Origin: Lactifluus volemus
Lineage: Eukaryota > Basidiomycota > Agaricomycetes > Russulales > Russulaceae
DNA length: 64,000 bases
Reading direction: 5' to 3'
NCBI GenBank assembly: GCA_022376515.1
Contig: WTXI01000120.1
Location: 1 to 64,000 of the forward strand
Of the stretch, positions 22,733 to 34,752 are shown in pieces. Both the position numbers and the translations under genes were made by a program. Numbering within the stretch: position 1 is the first letter of the stretch; each line of letters begins with the position of its first letter. The notes under the pieces were generated by a model, which saw nothing but the letters and a program-made list of their open reading frames with translations, did no database searches and had not been told where the DNA came from.

Positions 22733-22922
22733 TTACGCGTCACGCACATTTAAGCCACCACCTACCATAGGTCAGTCAATTTCATGCCAAGTGGCCAAGT
22801 AGACATGAGTCCTAATGGAACGTACCATCAACTCCCTCATATATGGGTCTAGGCCGAAGCTCAGGAGCAGCAAGAGTAAAGATGGCAAGAGAGAGGGCCA
22901 AGATGGCCTTGATAAGCGTCAT
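22733..22922 (-). CDS. Small secreted peptide family, member 3 (41 aa)
   Basis: Exon 1 encodes MTLIKAILALSLAIFTLAAP and ELRPRPIYEGVD. A GT-AG intron nearly identical to that of member 1 follows. Exon 2 is very short (GGGLNVRDA and a TAA stop), which makes this the shortest member. A TATA box on the minus strand lies at about 23,012-23,017, some 95 bp upstream. The gene sits just right of the Plavaka insertion and diverges from member 4. No cysteine; function unknown. Confidence 0.72.
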
Positions 22923-24183
22923 TGTAAAGTGAAAGTGGTTGAGGATGATAGAATGGTTTGAAGGATGACGATGATGGAGGAAAGAGCTTGAAGGAGGGAA
23001 GGGGCCCAGCTTTTATACCCCAGACAGCTCACTCTGCCACAGCCGAGACGGACTATGTCCCAGCTCAGGTGTAGCCGCCCCAGTGGCGTCAACAGTTACG
23101 CGTTGAACGCTGAACGTTGAACGTCAGCGCCCATGTCAACCGTGGGTGATTAGAAGTGAGATCTCACCGGTCACAACTCTGAGTGACAACCTCGCGTTCT
23201 ACGCACTCCCACTTTGCTTCTTTCACTCAACCGCCCTCCTTCCCAGCGTGCTCAAATAAGACGACATAACCACTCACTGCAAGCCTGAGGTGATGGTGTT
23301 GGGGGAGAGTCGGCCGCTGTGAGCGAGAAATGATCGAGACGCAAGGAGAGACGGGTGACGGCACTGACGGGTGAATGATAGGTACTAGAGCTGATTTTAG
23401 CCGAGGAAAAATGGTAACGTAGGGGATACAGTAACCAAAGTGAGGGGCCGAGGTAGCGTATATGTAATAACGACGATTATTAGTTGGTGTCAGGGCGAAC
23501 GTCATGTCAATTTCAGTGTTGATTTGGGACCTGACAGTGAAGGCGGATCATACAGCAATTCCGGAAATTGTATCCGGTTACTGTACTAGTAGAGGAGCAC
23601 AGATTGTATAATTTCCTAGTACAGTATGTTGAAATAAAAACACCCAGTCCATGCAAAGGCGGCGTATTACTAGCCTGAGTACCAGGCTGCCCTTTCACAT
23701 GGCAAATCAGGGACGCACTGCGACAAGAAAAGACAAAGAATTGAAGGGGAAATTTCCAACCACGCTAGAATCACCCCCCGTCACGTCAGTCTTTTGAGTG
23801 TTTTGTTGGCTTTGAAGAGAGTAAGGAGAAACGTCGAGTCGTGGACAGAGGCAGGTCGGTCACATGCACAGTTTAAAATCGCAGTTTGTCCAAATGGGCG
23901 CAAACGCTGCAAAGTCCCACGCTTCCAATCATCCATTGACATGGGCAGAGTTTCAAAGCTTCATCGTTTCAATGTTTCAACGCGTAAATGTTGACACCTG
24001 AGTTGGGAGATAGTCCGTCTCGGCTGTGGCACGTCTACTAAGACTGATGGCGCTAGTCTGAGTCTTTCTCATTAACATTGCCTCAGCTGCAGTGTGTGCG
24101 CCTGGTGCTTCCCAGTCGGCGCTTCAGATATTGTCACGATTATTCTCTAGAGGCTCCGGCTGCCAGACTAGAGCTGTCTGGGG

Positions 24184-24190
24184 TATAAAA
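24184..24190 (+). promoter_or_regulatory. TATA box of peptide gene 4
   Basis: TATAAAA lies 92 bp upstream of the ATG at 24,276, directly after the conserved AGAGCTGTCTGGGG promoter phrase. Confidence 0.6.
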
Positions 24191-24275
24191 GGTGGGCCCC
24201 TTCGCTCCCTCTTTCCTTCACCAACATCGTCATCCTTCAAATCATTCTCTCATCCTCTATCACTTTCACTTCACA

Positions 24276-24624
24276 ATGATGTTTATCAAGACCACCTTGG
24301 CCCTCTCTCTTGCCATCTTTACTCTAGCTGCTCCTCAGGCTCAGATTCTCGATTGTTCTCTCTGTACGTTCTGCTAGAACTCTTACTTGGCATGAGCTTG
24401 ACGAACCTATAGTAATTGAGCTCAAGCTCGGCGCCGACGTGCTCCCGAGATGGTATAAATTTCTCTTTTATGATTTTATCCTACACTCGTGGGTTAATGC
24501 AACACTACTGTGTCTTGCAGCTAGCCCCATTGGCACAGATGTATCAATGTACACGCTTCCAGGGCCTGCACGCGTCCGTGTTTGGGTTTGGGTTCGGGCT
24601 GGGTCGTGGTGGTGGGCGAGATAA
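24276..24624 (+). CDS. Small secreted peptide family, member 4, with read-through tail (99 aa)
   Basis: Exon 1 (24,276-24,363) gives MMFIKTTLALSLAIFTLAAP and QAQILDCSL. A 49-nt intron follows, and exon 2 starts at 24,413 with IELKLGADVLP. Where most members have TGATGG (the stop), this copy reads CGAGATGG, so translation continues through the former 3' UTR into WYKFLFYDFILHSW and on to a Trp/Arg-rich end (WVWVRAGSWWWAR) before TAA at 24,622. It is either a new, longer product or a decaying gene. The promoter is intact. Confidence 0.6.
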
Positions 24625-25058
24625 GGGCCGAGAGAAGGATAGGGATCAGTTGGGGAAGAAAGAGATGGTGGAGGTAATAAGGCACTCAGGGTGCACCTTC
24701 CGAGCACGTTTGGGTCCGGCGGCACAGGCGCAGGTGCATGCGCAGCGGTGACTACTGCGACGCGATCCTCTTGAGGGTGTTTTTGTCTCCTTCCTCAATC
24801 TCTCTCGACTTTTGTTCGTTCATTCTCCACTTTAATTCTGTTAAAGCTCACTTTTTCGTATGCTAGCACTGCATGTATAGATATACCAACGGTCATTTAG
24901 GGCAGGAATCACTATATAGCATACTGGGTACTACTGCATCCATCCCATACATGACTGGTTGGAAATAACGTGTATGCACAGGCCTGTATGCGCTACCGCC
25001 CACCAGTCCTTTTTTTTTTTGGCTGTGAATGATATCTCTTCCCACCCCTCTCCAGTTC

Positions 25059-26482
25059 CTATTCGCCGAGGGGGATATCCTCGACTGTATCGTAGAATTC
25101 GCGTGCAATGCGTTTCTGCACTTCGATGCTACTCTCCTCCTGGTTGGTTGGTTCACACAAGTTGTGTGCGTTAGCGGTGCAATCCAGTTTCAGTATCCTT
25201 GTACGTACCGGGGTCTCCGCTACGCCGCGGATGGCGAGGTAGCGTCGGCCAGTCAAGATCGCCTCCGTCATGACCCCGTCATGCGATACATCCTTAGAAC
25301 CTGTGACGAACCCGCCGGCCTCTTGCACGATTACGATGCCCGCCTAATGACCCACAAAGTCAGAACACTTGACGAAAGTGTAGCAGTTTTAGTACTACGC
25401 AACACAGACATCCCAAGGCCTTGGAAGAGGAAAGGAAAAAGAGAAGGCAATGCTCTTGCGTTAGCGATAGAAAGTGCGGATAACAAAACGTTAATTGCTT
25501 TACCAGCATCCAATCTCCCTATCAACAACGGCGCCATCAAACGAAAAATTTCAACCCCCACGGAAGGAGATGAGTATGAGCAACCAAAAAAAACGCACCA
25601 ATACAAATCCACTGCGCCCTGCGCGACCAACGCAAGATTCAACGCGGCACTGGCGACAGAGCGCAGCGAGTGTGCCATGACGCCGTCAGGCGGAGCGCCG
25701 ACGAGACGCGCAAAGCTATTCACCCTTCGACGTATTGCCTCTGGTCTGCGATCGGGGCCCCACTCTACCGCGATGAGCGTGCCTGCCAGACTGAGTAGTG
25801 GACGCGCTGATACGGGGGCGAGCGGGAGGCGCTGGGGTTCCGGGTGCAGGCGCGTGTGTATATAAGAGCCACCGCCTCGCACGCCGGTGTATAGATGGTC
25901 TAGGAAGGGGTTGTAGATCACGCCTAGGACTGGGACGCGTTGGTCTATCAACCCTAGAGAGATGCACACGTTGGGAAAGCCATGAACAAAGTTGGTCGTC
26001 CCGTCTATATTATTATTATTATTTAAAATAATTTGTTGAACATATCCGGGGAAACCCCCCAACCTACTGTACCGATTTTTTACGTACCGATTGGATCGAC
26101 GCAGTACGTCGGCACATCCGTGAGTGGTGGACGAGTCCCGGATGAATACGACTCCTCGCCGATGCTGCAAAGAATATTACAGTTACAAACACATTAAAAA
26201 CTGAGCCTTCCTGGGCTTTTTGCGTCCTCGACAGAAGAAAACACATTACAATTGAAAGTGCGGATATTCACGCACGATCTCTCCACGGACGAGGTCCTCG
26301 ACCTTGACGTCGTACTCGGTCACAAGGTCTACAGCGTTAATTTTCTCACTGACGCCACCTGCGCCTGCGCATTGGATTGCTTGCGATCCTTCGAGCATGA
26401 GGGCGCCAGCTTTTCGTGCGAGCTCGATCGTGAACTCGAGGACCTCTCGGAGTTCTGTAGGGCTGAGGGGGTTATTAGCCAT
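25059..26482 (-). CDS. Inositol monophosphatase-like protein, copy 3 (least damaged)
   Basis: From ATG 26,482 the frame gives MANNPLSPTELREVLEFTIE, then NAVDLVTEYDVKV. After a splice come FIGEESYSSGTRPPLTDVP and YCVDPI, and after a second intron DGTTNFVHGFPN with GLIDQRVPVLGVIYNPFLDH. The GEE, DPIDGTTNF and WDVCAG elements of the metal site are all present, the last in a tiny exon whose borders I cannot fix (region 25,340-25,640). The C-terminal part GIVIVQEAGGFVTGSKDV continues to AETP, and after a further intron to EESSIEVQKRIAREFYDTVE and a stop at 25,059. Members are Mg2+-dependent phosphatases acting on inositol phosphates; fungal qutG proteins also belong here. It is the probable parent type of the three broken copies. 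Whether the exon around WDVC is still spliced correctly is uncertain. Confidence 0.65.
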
Positions 26483-26559
26483 ATGTATGGATTGCTGCTG
26501 GCAGTGCGAGGAACAGATAGTAAGTTGTAACAGGCAAGGACGTTAAAGCTGAGGGCGCT

Positions 26560-27660
26560 TCAGCAGGTGAGAGAACGCTGGGGCGTCTAGGTAGAAACGT
26601 ACAGTGCTCGTCACCACCTCACCAACACAGCTCGGGTTCCCCTGAACACTTGTCAGAATTTGAAAAGAATTTTTTTTAGGAAGGAAACCCATGAAAAGAA
26701 TGCATTTGCCACAATATTGTACTTTTTTCCCACGTGTTTCACTTTTTTCGACCCAAATCAATTTTTTTAACACCTCTCCTTGAGCCTGCGTAAGGATTCC
26801 ACATGCCTAAACGAAATAAGTGTTCCCAAAAAGCTCGAGAATGTGAGGCTGCCAAACGGGGTGAAATCACTTTGGCTTTCCGCACATACGCTAAAGAGAT
26901 CAGTGCCGACCCGACATATGAAGATTTCGAGACAGGGCCAGTTGTTGCTAGCACATCAAGTACAATTCCGGATAATGATGCAATGGACTTGGATCGGACA
27001 GCAAAGCAGCTTGTCCCAGAATGCCTCAGCCATGTCAAAATATTGAACATCCGTCATTACTTTCGCCTCTGCCACCGGTATCTTGAAGCCTATCAGTAAG
27101 TTCTCATTCCTAGGCTAACATTACCACGCTAGCAAGAACAATCTAACACTTATCACAGGAGGGGTCTCAACTTTCGACAGGCAGCCTATGCTGTTAAGAA
27201 ATACAAGTCCCATAGGCAAATTCCTGCCAACATTATGATGGATATCAACGTTATTAGTCGAGGAGCCAATTCGTAGCGGTTTACCCAGGACCCTGAATTT
27301 CCTTTTTGGGATGTTCATTTCCTTTTTGGGACGATGTTTCACATTTTTGAAGTTTTTTTGTTGACCAAAAAACAAAAGTTGACCAATGGACTAATGGTTG
27401 ACAAGGGGGATACTTATAGCATACTAGAGTACTATACAAGTGATTTTAATGTGATAACTATTCTCTGAAAAATGTAGTTTAACTTGCGGGATTTTTGTTT
27501 GTTTACACCAAAAGCAGTTGTTGTGACCTGGTGACGAGCACTGTAGTAGGGTACATATACATGCATATACCGCGAGGCTGACCTTTGTATGTAACTGTGT
27601 TGACTGTACAGTCATCTACATGTTCCGAAGCTTCTACTACCTAATTAGGATCCAGAGCCT
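26560..27660. mobile_element. Likely insertion carrying the 136-aa gene
   Basis: Similarity to IMPase copies 1 and 2 stops near 26,560, and the next window repeat starts near 27,650. Between them is sequence seen nowhere else in the window, with a compact two-exon gene and T-rich flanks containing the repeated phrase CCTTTTTGGGA. I could not fix the borders or find a convincing target duplication, so the mobile nature is inferred. Confidence 0.3.
26803..27276 (+). CDS. Small two-exon protein resembling transposon-associated N-terminal regions (136 aa)
   Basis: Exon 1 (26,803-27,095) and exon 2 (27,159-27,276) join with GT-AG sites in frame. The basic start MPKRNKCSQKARECEAAKRG is followed by an acidic middle part and a helical C-terminal part containing LNIRHYFRLCHRYLEAY and GLNFRQAAYAVKKYKSHRQIP. 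The last segment resembles helix-turn-helix-like regions that precede DDE domains in basidiomycete transposons, but no DDE domain follows. It may be a truncated element protein. Function is not established. Confidence 0.5.
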
Positions 27661-27699
27661 CACATCGTTGTAACGTCCACACGGAGGGATGGTTCAGAG

Positions 27700-28900
27700 A
27701 TTGTGTCTAGCGAAAATTGAGAGCATTTAAATTGACGTGACCGATTGAAACCGCTTTATCGTCTATAGACTCTGCATAATGGAGCTCAGTGCGATAAATT
27801 ATATAAGTGCTGTCACACCTCATCTGATTCACGAAAGAGATGATGCGATATGTCAATGGGATGCTTCCAACTTGGCGGGAATCCTTATTGGAAGCTATCC
27901 TTGCGGTGTTCGCACGGTGAGGAAGCGTTACACAAGTTACCACTGGCACACACTTAGCGCTTGTCCTACTGTAGTGTCAATTTACGACAGCGAAAGCAGA
28001 ACATACAGCAATTTCGGGAATTGTATGCGGTTATAGGAGCAAAAGTTGGTGTAATTTCCTAGGTGCGTTGAAAATAAAAACACCGACCCCATCCAAAGGC
28101 GGAGTACTAGCCTGAGTAGTAGTTGTACCAGACCCCTGTCAATTTCGACTCGAACGCCATGGATCGCCAGTTCACATGGCAAATCAGGGACGCACTGCGA
28201 CAACAAAGACAAGGAATTGAAGTAGAAATTTCGAACCACGATAGAATCGCCCCCCGTCACGTCAGTCTTTTGAGTCTTTTATTGGCTTTGAAGAGCGTAA
28301 GAAACGTGGACAGAGGCAGGTTGGTCACATGTATAGTTTGAAATTCTAATTTGTCCAAGTGGGCGCAAAGTCTCACGCTTCCAATCATCCCATTGACAGC
28401 GCTTCAAAGCTTTAACGTTTCAACGTTTCAACGTACGTATAAGCGTTGACCCCACTGCTGCACCTGAGTTCGGAGATAGTCCGTCTCGGCAGTGGCATAT
28501 CTACTAGGACTGATGACGCTAGATGGCTGAGTCTTACTCATCTTGTCTAGGAAAATCGCGAGGTGACTAGCAATGGTGTCGCTAGGTCGGCGGGGCAGGG
28601 GGGGACCTGGTCCGAGTCATGCCTAGTAATTTAGTTCTCACTCTGGCCCTACTAAACTTGACATGATTCAGCGAGGCATCAAAATCTGACCTTGATCGAG
28701 TCTATATTCTGATATGGCTAGACCAGTTAACATGCTTGCAATCCTTGGATGGACTAGCATGTCTAAGGGTTACTAGCACTACGAACAAAAAAGGCTGATC
28801 ACGCTAGCATAGCGAACTGGAAGAAAGGCCGATCTAATGGACCCGAATATCCACACAATGCACTGAATTGCTTTAGCTGCAGCGTGTGCCCTCAGTGCTT
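27700..28900. repeat. Repeat mosaic and extended promoter of peptide gene 5
   Basis: Blocks here recur near 6,600, 23,500-24,100, 31,080-31,600 and, inverted, near 38,800-39,600. They include the phrases CAACGTTTCAACGT, GGAGATAGTCCGTCTCGG and GCTAGATGGCTGAGTC that precede each peptide gene. I see no supported gene. Confidence 0.55.
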
Positions 28901-29041
28901 CAGATATCGTCACGGTTCTTCTCTAGAGGCTCCGGCTGTCAGACTCGAGCTGTCTGAGGTATAAAGGTTGGGCCCCTTCACTCCCTCTTTTCTTCACACC
29001 CTTCAAACCGCTCTATCATCCTCTATCACGTTCACTTCACA

Positions 29042-29235
29042 ATGATGTTTATCAAGACCATCTTGGCCCTCTCTTTTGCCATCTTGACTCTCGCTGCTCC
29101 TCCGCATCAGCTTCGTGCAACAATTGGTGATAGTACGTTCTGCTAGAACTCATGTCCACTTGGTATGAACTTGATGGACCTATAGTAGAAGTTGATGTCA
29201 ACGCCGATGTCAACGGCTTGGGCGTGTCTGTGTGA
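29042..29235 (+). CDS. Small secreted peptide family, member 5 (46 aa)
   Basis: Exon 1 encodes MMFIKTILALSFAILTLAAP and PHQLRATIGD. A 53-nt intron of the conserved family type follows, then exon 2 encodes IEVDVNADVNGLGVSV and TGA. A TATA box lies about 82 bp upstream (28,960-28,965). The mature part has an alternating D/V/N pattern. It lies in tandem with member 6, 2.7 kb further on. Confidence 0.75.
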
Positions 29236-29869
29236 TGGTATTTTCTCCTGTATGATTCTATTCTACACTCGGGGCTTAATGCAGCACTAATGACTCTTGC
29301 AACTAGTCCCATTGGTAGAGACGTATCAGCGTACACGCTTCCAGGGCCTAATGCCCACGTACTAGTAGTACAGTACAGCCATAAATTTGGCACGTGGCTG
29401 ACTTTTTGTTAACTATGTTTTAGTCGTGACTTTATGATGTTTGTGTGGGAACCCGTTATCTGCCAGAGTTGCATGAGATTGAAATTGGTTTGACCTTTGG
29501 AGGACTGCCCAGCCAGAAACTCCTCTTTGACATCGCAAATGCTATCACAAGAACAACAATAGTTACGAGTGAAGACGTTCTTGAGGCAAATGTATGTAAT
29601 GATTTCCACCAATCACCCTCAAGTACCCGTTACTTAAGGTCACCTCAATGACTTGCATACTGCGCAACATCAGATCATGGGATCAACCACTTTTTACTTG
29701 ACTATAGATACTATATTGTATCAGGTCTTCATCACTTTCAAATCACTCACAGTTACCCATTCAATCTCTACTCAAATTGATCATTGCTCGTTCACAGTGA
29801 CAGATCCTCGCCGGCTGTGACATCGCCATGACTCGGATACCCATTCAGTGTGGCCAGTAGAGTGAACTC

Positions 29870-30490
29870 GGGGTGTGGCAAAATATATCAGTGCTGTTAC
29901 ACCTCATCTGAGTCACGAAAGAAATGCGACTGGGATGCTTCTACTAGTAACTTGGCGGGAATCCTTGGAGATTATCCCTGAAGTGTTCAGTCGCACATTG
30001 AGGAAGCATTACAAAAGTTACGACTGTCCGAGTCAGCTCAGTTATTTCTTCCACTTTCACAAGTTCCTAGATTTAAACGAATTTCGTCTTTAATTACTAG
30101 TATTCTGAAAACCTTTTCTGATCACTCCGTACAAACGTTCTGGCCGCTTAAGTAGTAGAATGAAGCAAAGCGCTATCGAATGTACGATGCGCGTCAGTTA
30201 GCCATGGCTAGTGTCGCATCTGTCGTCTCAGAAGGTTTAACTTTGTGTTATGCCTTGTGTTATGCCGACGATATTCCGACAGAGATTCACCATGTGGCGA
30301 TATACGCATTTTCGAAAGGCCTTGATATAACATAACGGGTTGGAGGCCCATAACCGCAAAGGGAAAACTACGGACGAGAAACAGGAGAGTTGACAACCTA
30401 CAGCCAGTGCCTGGCTCGCCAGGTCATCTTAGTTACTGTTTGATCGTCTAGGGCCCAGGGAGTCGCTATACTCTGGTTGGTCGACCAGTC
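29870..30490. repeat. Repeat blocks downstream of peptide gene 5
   Basis: This recapitulates about 10,850-11,450 in the same order, including the tandem TTGTGTTATGCC pair near 30,243-30,265. No gene is supported. Confidence 0.5.
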
Positions 30491-31746
30491 TCTAATATTC
30501 TAGTTCCCGTACTAGAGCCATTAAACGTGGCATCGAGGTAGACGACCAATATTTCTCGTGTGTGCCAGGTACTCACTACTAGTTCACCCTATACCAAGTT
30601 CCGACAGCCCTCGATGATTAGACAGAAACGAGGAGTACAGTGGAGGGTAGAGGGGAACACCGCTGATTTATCGCCAGTAATAGCTTGAATCTCATTGGTG
30701 GTTAGAACTCACGCCGCAGGGCTTAGGAGAGAAAAGGTGAGCCCACTCGTGATGATCGGTTCAAAGCACATTGGCATCTTCGATTTTTATGTGATTTTCG
30801 CCACCCCGAGCATAGGATATACACATTCGAAGATGGACGTAATGTACATGGGATCCGTGCGGAGGGACGCTGGGGCCGACGACGACTTGCTCTCGCCGTT
30901 TGTTGAGAGGATCCGTGAGCTCTATGGATAACAGCTGAGAGAACAGGAGTGTCAGAGCGGTGTTGACGCTCAGGCTCTTCCTCGCATTGGTGCCGCGATG
31001 TTTGACGGACTTTGGCTAAGCACAATTCCAGCCCCGTCCAAACGCTGCGTTCGCTGTTACTAGGCTGCGACAAAAAGACAACGAATTGAAGCGGAAATTT
31101 AGAACCATGACAAAATCACCCCCCGTCTCGTCAGTCTTTTGAGTCTTTTATTGGCTTTGAAGAGCGTAAGAAGAAAACGTGGACAGAGGCAGGTTGGTCA
31201 CATGCACAGTTTGAAATTGAAGTGGACACAAAGTCTCACGCTTCCATTGACATCATGATGGCGGCGCTTCAAAGCCTCAACGTTTCAACCTACGTATAAA
31301 CGTTGACGCCACTGCTATACCTGAGTTGGGAGATAGTCTGTCTCAGCTGTGGCATATCTACTAGGGCTGATGGCGCTATATGGCTGAGTCCTGTCTAGGC
31401 CATCAGGAAAATCGCGGGTGACTTGCGATGGTGTCGCTAGGTCGGCGGGGCAGGGAGGACCTGGTCATGCCTAGTAATCTAGTTTCATTCTGGCCATACT
31501 AAACTTGACACACTCTAGCAAGGCATCAAAGCCTGAGCTTGATCGACATGCACTGAATTAGGTTACATTGCTTCAGCTGCAGTGTGCGCGTGTGCTTCAG
31601 ATATCGTCACGATTCATCTCTAGAGGCTCCGGCTGTCAGACTCGAGCTGTCTGGGGTATAAATTCTGGGTCCTTCGTTCCCACTTTCCTTCACCAACGTT
31701 GTCATCCTTCAAACCGTTTATCGTCCTCTATCACTTTCACTTCACA

Positions 31747-31940
31747 ATGATGTTTATCAAGACCATCTTGGCCCTCTCTCTTGCCACATTTACTCTCGCT
31801 GCTCCTCAGCCTCAGGGTCAGGGTAGATCTGGTACGTTCTGCTAGAACTCATGTCCATTTGGCATGAACTTGACGGACCTATAGCCGATTCCATTGTTGA
31901 TGTCATTGGCTCCAGTCATCTCAATGTCGACGCCTTGTGA
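31747..31940 (+). CDS. Small secreted peptide family, member 6 (46 aa)
   Basis: Exon 1 encodes MMFIKTILALSLATFTLAAP and QPQGQGRS. The conserved intron of about 53 nt ends in CCTATAG. Exon 2 encodes ADSIVDVIGSSHLNVDAL and TGA. A TATA box at 31,657-31,662 is 90 bp upstream. Promoter, intron and 3' flank match member 5 closely, while the mature regions share almost nothing. Confidence 0.75.
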
Positions 31941-33028
31941 TGGTATTATTTTCTCCTGTATGATTGTATTCTACAATAGGGGGTCAATGCAACACTAATA
32001 TCTCTTGCAGCTAGCCCCATTTACAGAGATGTATCAAGATTCGTGCTTTCAGGGCCTGACGCCCACGTAAATACAGCCGTAATTTTGGCACTTTTTGTTA
32101 ACTTTGAATATTCTAGTCGTGGCTGTGGTCCGAGTCAGCTCAGTTATTACTTCCACTTTCACGAGTTACTAGATTTAAGCTTTTCGTTTTTAAGAAATTT
32201 CGTCTTTAATTACTAGTATTCTGACAACATTTTCTGATCACCCGGTAGAAACGTTCCGTCCGCTCAACCGCTCAAGCGATAGGGTGAAGCAAAGCGGTAT
32301 CGATCGCAGCATAGCATGGACGCGCGTCAGTTAGTCATGGCTAGTGTCGTGTCTGTCGTCTCAGAATGTTTTGGAAGCTGGAAGCTCTAAGCATGTTTCG
32401 ATAAATGCGGAAGGAAATTATACAACACGGACAGCCGGAAAACGGGATTGCTGGTAGCAATTGGAGAGTCACGGCCACAGCCGAAATTCAAAGGTAAAAA
32501 TTACGAACTTGAACGAGAAACGGGAGAGTTGACAACCTACATCCAGTGCCTGACTCGCCAGGTCATCTTAGTTACTGTTTGATCGTCCAGCGCCCAGGGA
32601 GTTATACTTTGGTTCCATTAAACTTGCCATGATGTGGACAACCAATATTTCTCGCGTGTGCTGGGTGCTCACTACTAGTTCGCCCTATACCAAGTTCTGA
32701 CAGCCCTCGATGATTAGACAGAAAACGAGGAGTACCGTGGAGGGTAGAGGGGAACACTGCTGATTTACTGCCAGAAAAAACTTGAATCACATTGGTGGTT
32801 GGAACTCGCGCCGCAGCGCGTAGGGGAGAAAAGGTGAGCCCACTCGCGATGATCAATTCGAAGGACACCTTCAATTTTCGGCATTTTTCGCATTATTACA
32901 TAATAAACAGCGAGGAGATGCGGTCATAAGTCCGATTCTTTAATATTGTCGGAAAAGATACTGTATAGCATATACGGGTAGGGGTGAGAGGGTCCGGTGG
33001 TGATTAATTCGTTGGTTAATGTATTCTT

Positions 33029-33718
33029 TTAAAACGCGACCCAAGCGCCGATTAACACGCCACCAGCTGTTGTCGCGAGGGCTGCGAATAAAGGTGAGGA
33101 GATCTGTAGGGACAGAACGTTCGCCCCGGCTTCGTTTCTGAAAAACAAACGTAAAATTTTTGAACTTTTGCCCAAGTTGATCAGGGTGGTTGTATGCGTA
33201 CTTTGTTCCGGTCGCTGCACTGGCTGCAGCCGCAGTTGCGACAGTGTAGACGGAGCCAGCGAAAGTAGTGACAACGCCTGCACCACTTTCCGCGAGGGTG
33301 ATAACCGCACCACCAGCCTCGGTGACTTCGGTGAAAGCCTTGCCACCGATCGCTACGACATTATTCAACGACGGACTCGCGCCTGGACGATGCCAAGAGG
33401 ACGTACATGTGACTACGGTACCAACTTGACCAGCGAGTGAAGTCGCTTCCGTGAAAATAGATCCCGCTGTCGAGCTAGAGATCAGGGATGCGCGACAGGC
33501 GTTTCAAAAGCCAGTATGACATACCTGCAGAGGTAACATCGCCCGCAAACGAAGTGACATCCCCAACAACTGCGTAAAAATCAACCAAGCTTGTACCTAA
33601 TGGATGGATGCCAATCCAAGGGCCACACACCTTGACGCTTCTCTTCGGGTATCGCTTCTGGCGCTCCGAGGACGAGCGCAGCAAGAGAAAGAGCCGAGAC
33701 AATGTGCATGAACTTCAT
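33029..33718 (-). CDS. Small secreted Ala/Gly/Val-rich protein, possibly GPI-anchored (159 aa)
   Basis: Five exons give 159 codons in a consistent frame. The N-terminus MKFMHIVSALSLAALVLGAP is a clear signal peptide, followed by EAIPEEKRQ with a dibasic KR site of Kex2 type. The middle repeats short phrases such as DVTSFAGDVTSAAGSIF, TEATSLAGQ and ESGAGVVTTFAGSVYTVA. The C-terminus LFAALATTAGGVLIGAWVAF is hydrophobic and terminal, as expected for a GPI signal or a tail anchor. The model needs a first intron of only 34 nt (33,597-33,630), which is unusually short. A TATA-like TATAAG lies upstream near 33,820. I know no named family; a cell-wall or surface protein is likely. Confidence 0.65.
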
Positions 33719-33859
33719 GATGGGTATGTGAAGTTTTGACGGGATGAAGGATGGGAATAGAGGGAGAATCGGATCGAGGCGAAGGTGAAAAGAAAAACGG
33801 ATATTAAGGGTAGACCCTTATACCATCAAACCGAGGGTTGCCGTACAGCCTGTGACAAT

Positions 33860-34752
33860 TGAATATGAAACCTGGTGGAGCGTCATCATCGTGGAGCGGC
33901 ATCATTCGTGCTCAGTCAGCGCTTACAAGGTGCAGGAGACAGTCACTAGGGTTACCTAAGGTCATTAGAGGCGGGCCCGTTGTGGCCAGGGACCACCGTG
34001 AACAGGGGTATCACTCACTGCCTTCGACTGCGGCCGGCAGCATTCTACACTGCGGTCGCACAGCATACTACCTAGCCGCCTCCTTTCTTTGCCTCCGCGG
34101 TTTAGGGAAAATAACTTCCTCGGCCCGGAACGCCCTCCGACTTCCGCAGCCCCATTTCGCGATATCTCCAAACGGCTTAACTGTTCTGCTCATTGCGTGT
34201 GATATCCCAAGGGCCCTCGCTCGGCTCGTTTCGGATCATGTCATTGTATCGCTTCAATCGTGGCAGCCTGCGGTCAAGGGCGCTGTACGCACCGGCATTC
34301 CGAGTCCATATGCGAGAGACCATTTTCAAGGTCATCGGGCTCTTTCAGATGCACGCTCAGTGGATGCGGAAATAACTATCAGCTCTTTTCGCCTCTAGTT
34401 GATTCTCCCCCGGATGTGGCATGATACCGGAGCGAGGAAGTGCTCTATTCTTTGACATTCTCGACAGCTGAGAAAAGCGCCACATGCTTCGGGAGACGTT
34501 GACCGCAGACCCGGATACATGTACCTTCAACAGACATGCTTGCGGAATTGCATCAAAACGTTTTGTACACACTCACTATCCTCACCTCGAATCCACTGGC
34601 ATCTCTTGCACCAAATCCCAGAAGCCTGGTCAAGAAGCTTGTGAGTGGCCTCCAAAGTCCGTAAAACATTCCCATGTCAACTCACGTCGCAATAGCGTAC
34701 AGGAGCTTCTGCCACTATCAACGTCTTCCAGCCTTGGTTTGCTGTACCATAT
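33860..34752. other. Intergenic region between the surface protein and the F-box-like gene
   Basis: The region contains long frames but none with a domain or splice pattern that I trust. The divergent genes at its ends imply that promoters lie here. Confidence 0.35.

Noticed and set aside
33859..34398. A 180-codon open frame on the plus strand
   Set aside because: It shows no domain, no biased composition typical of protein and no splice logic. The opposite strand has equally long frames, so I treat it as chance.
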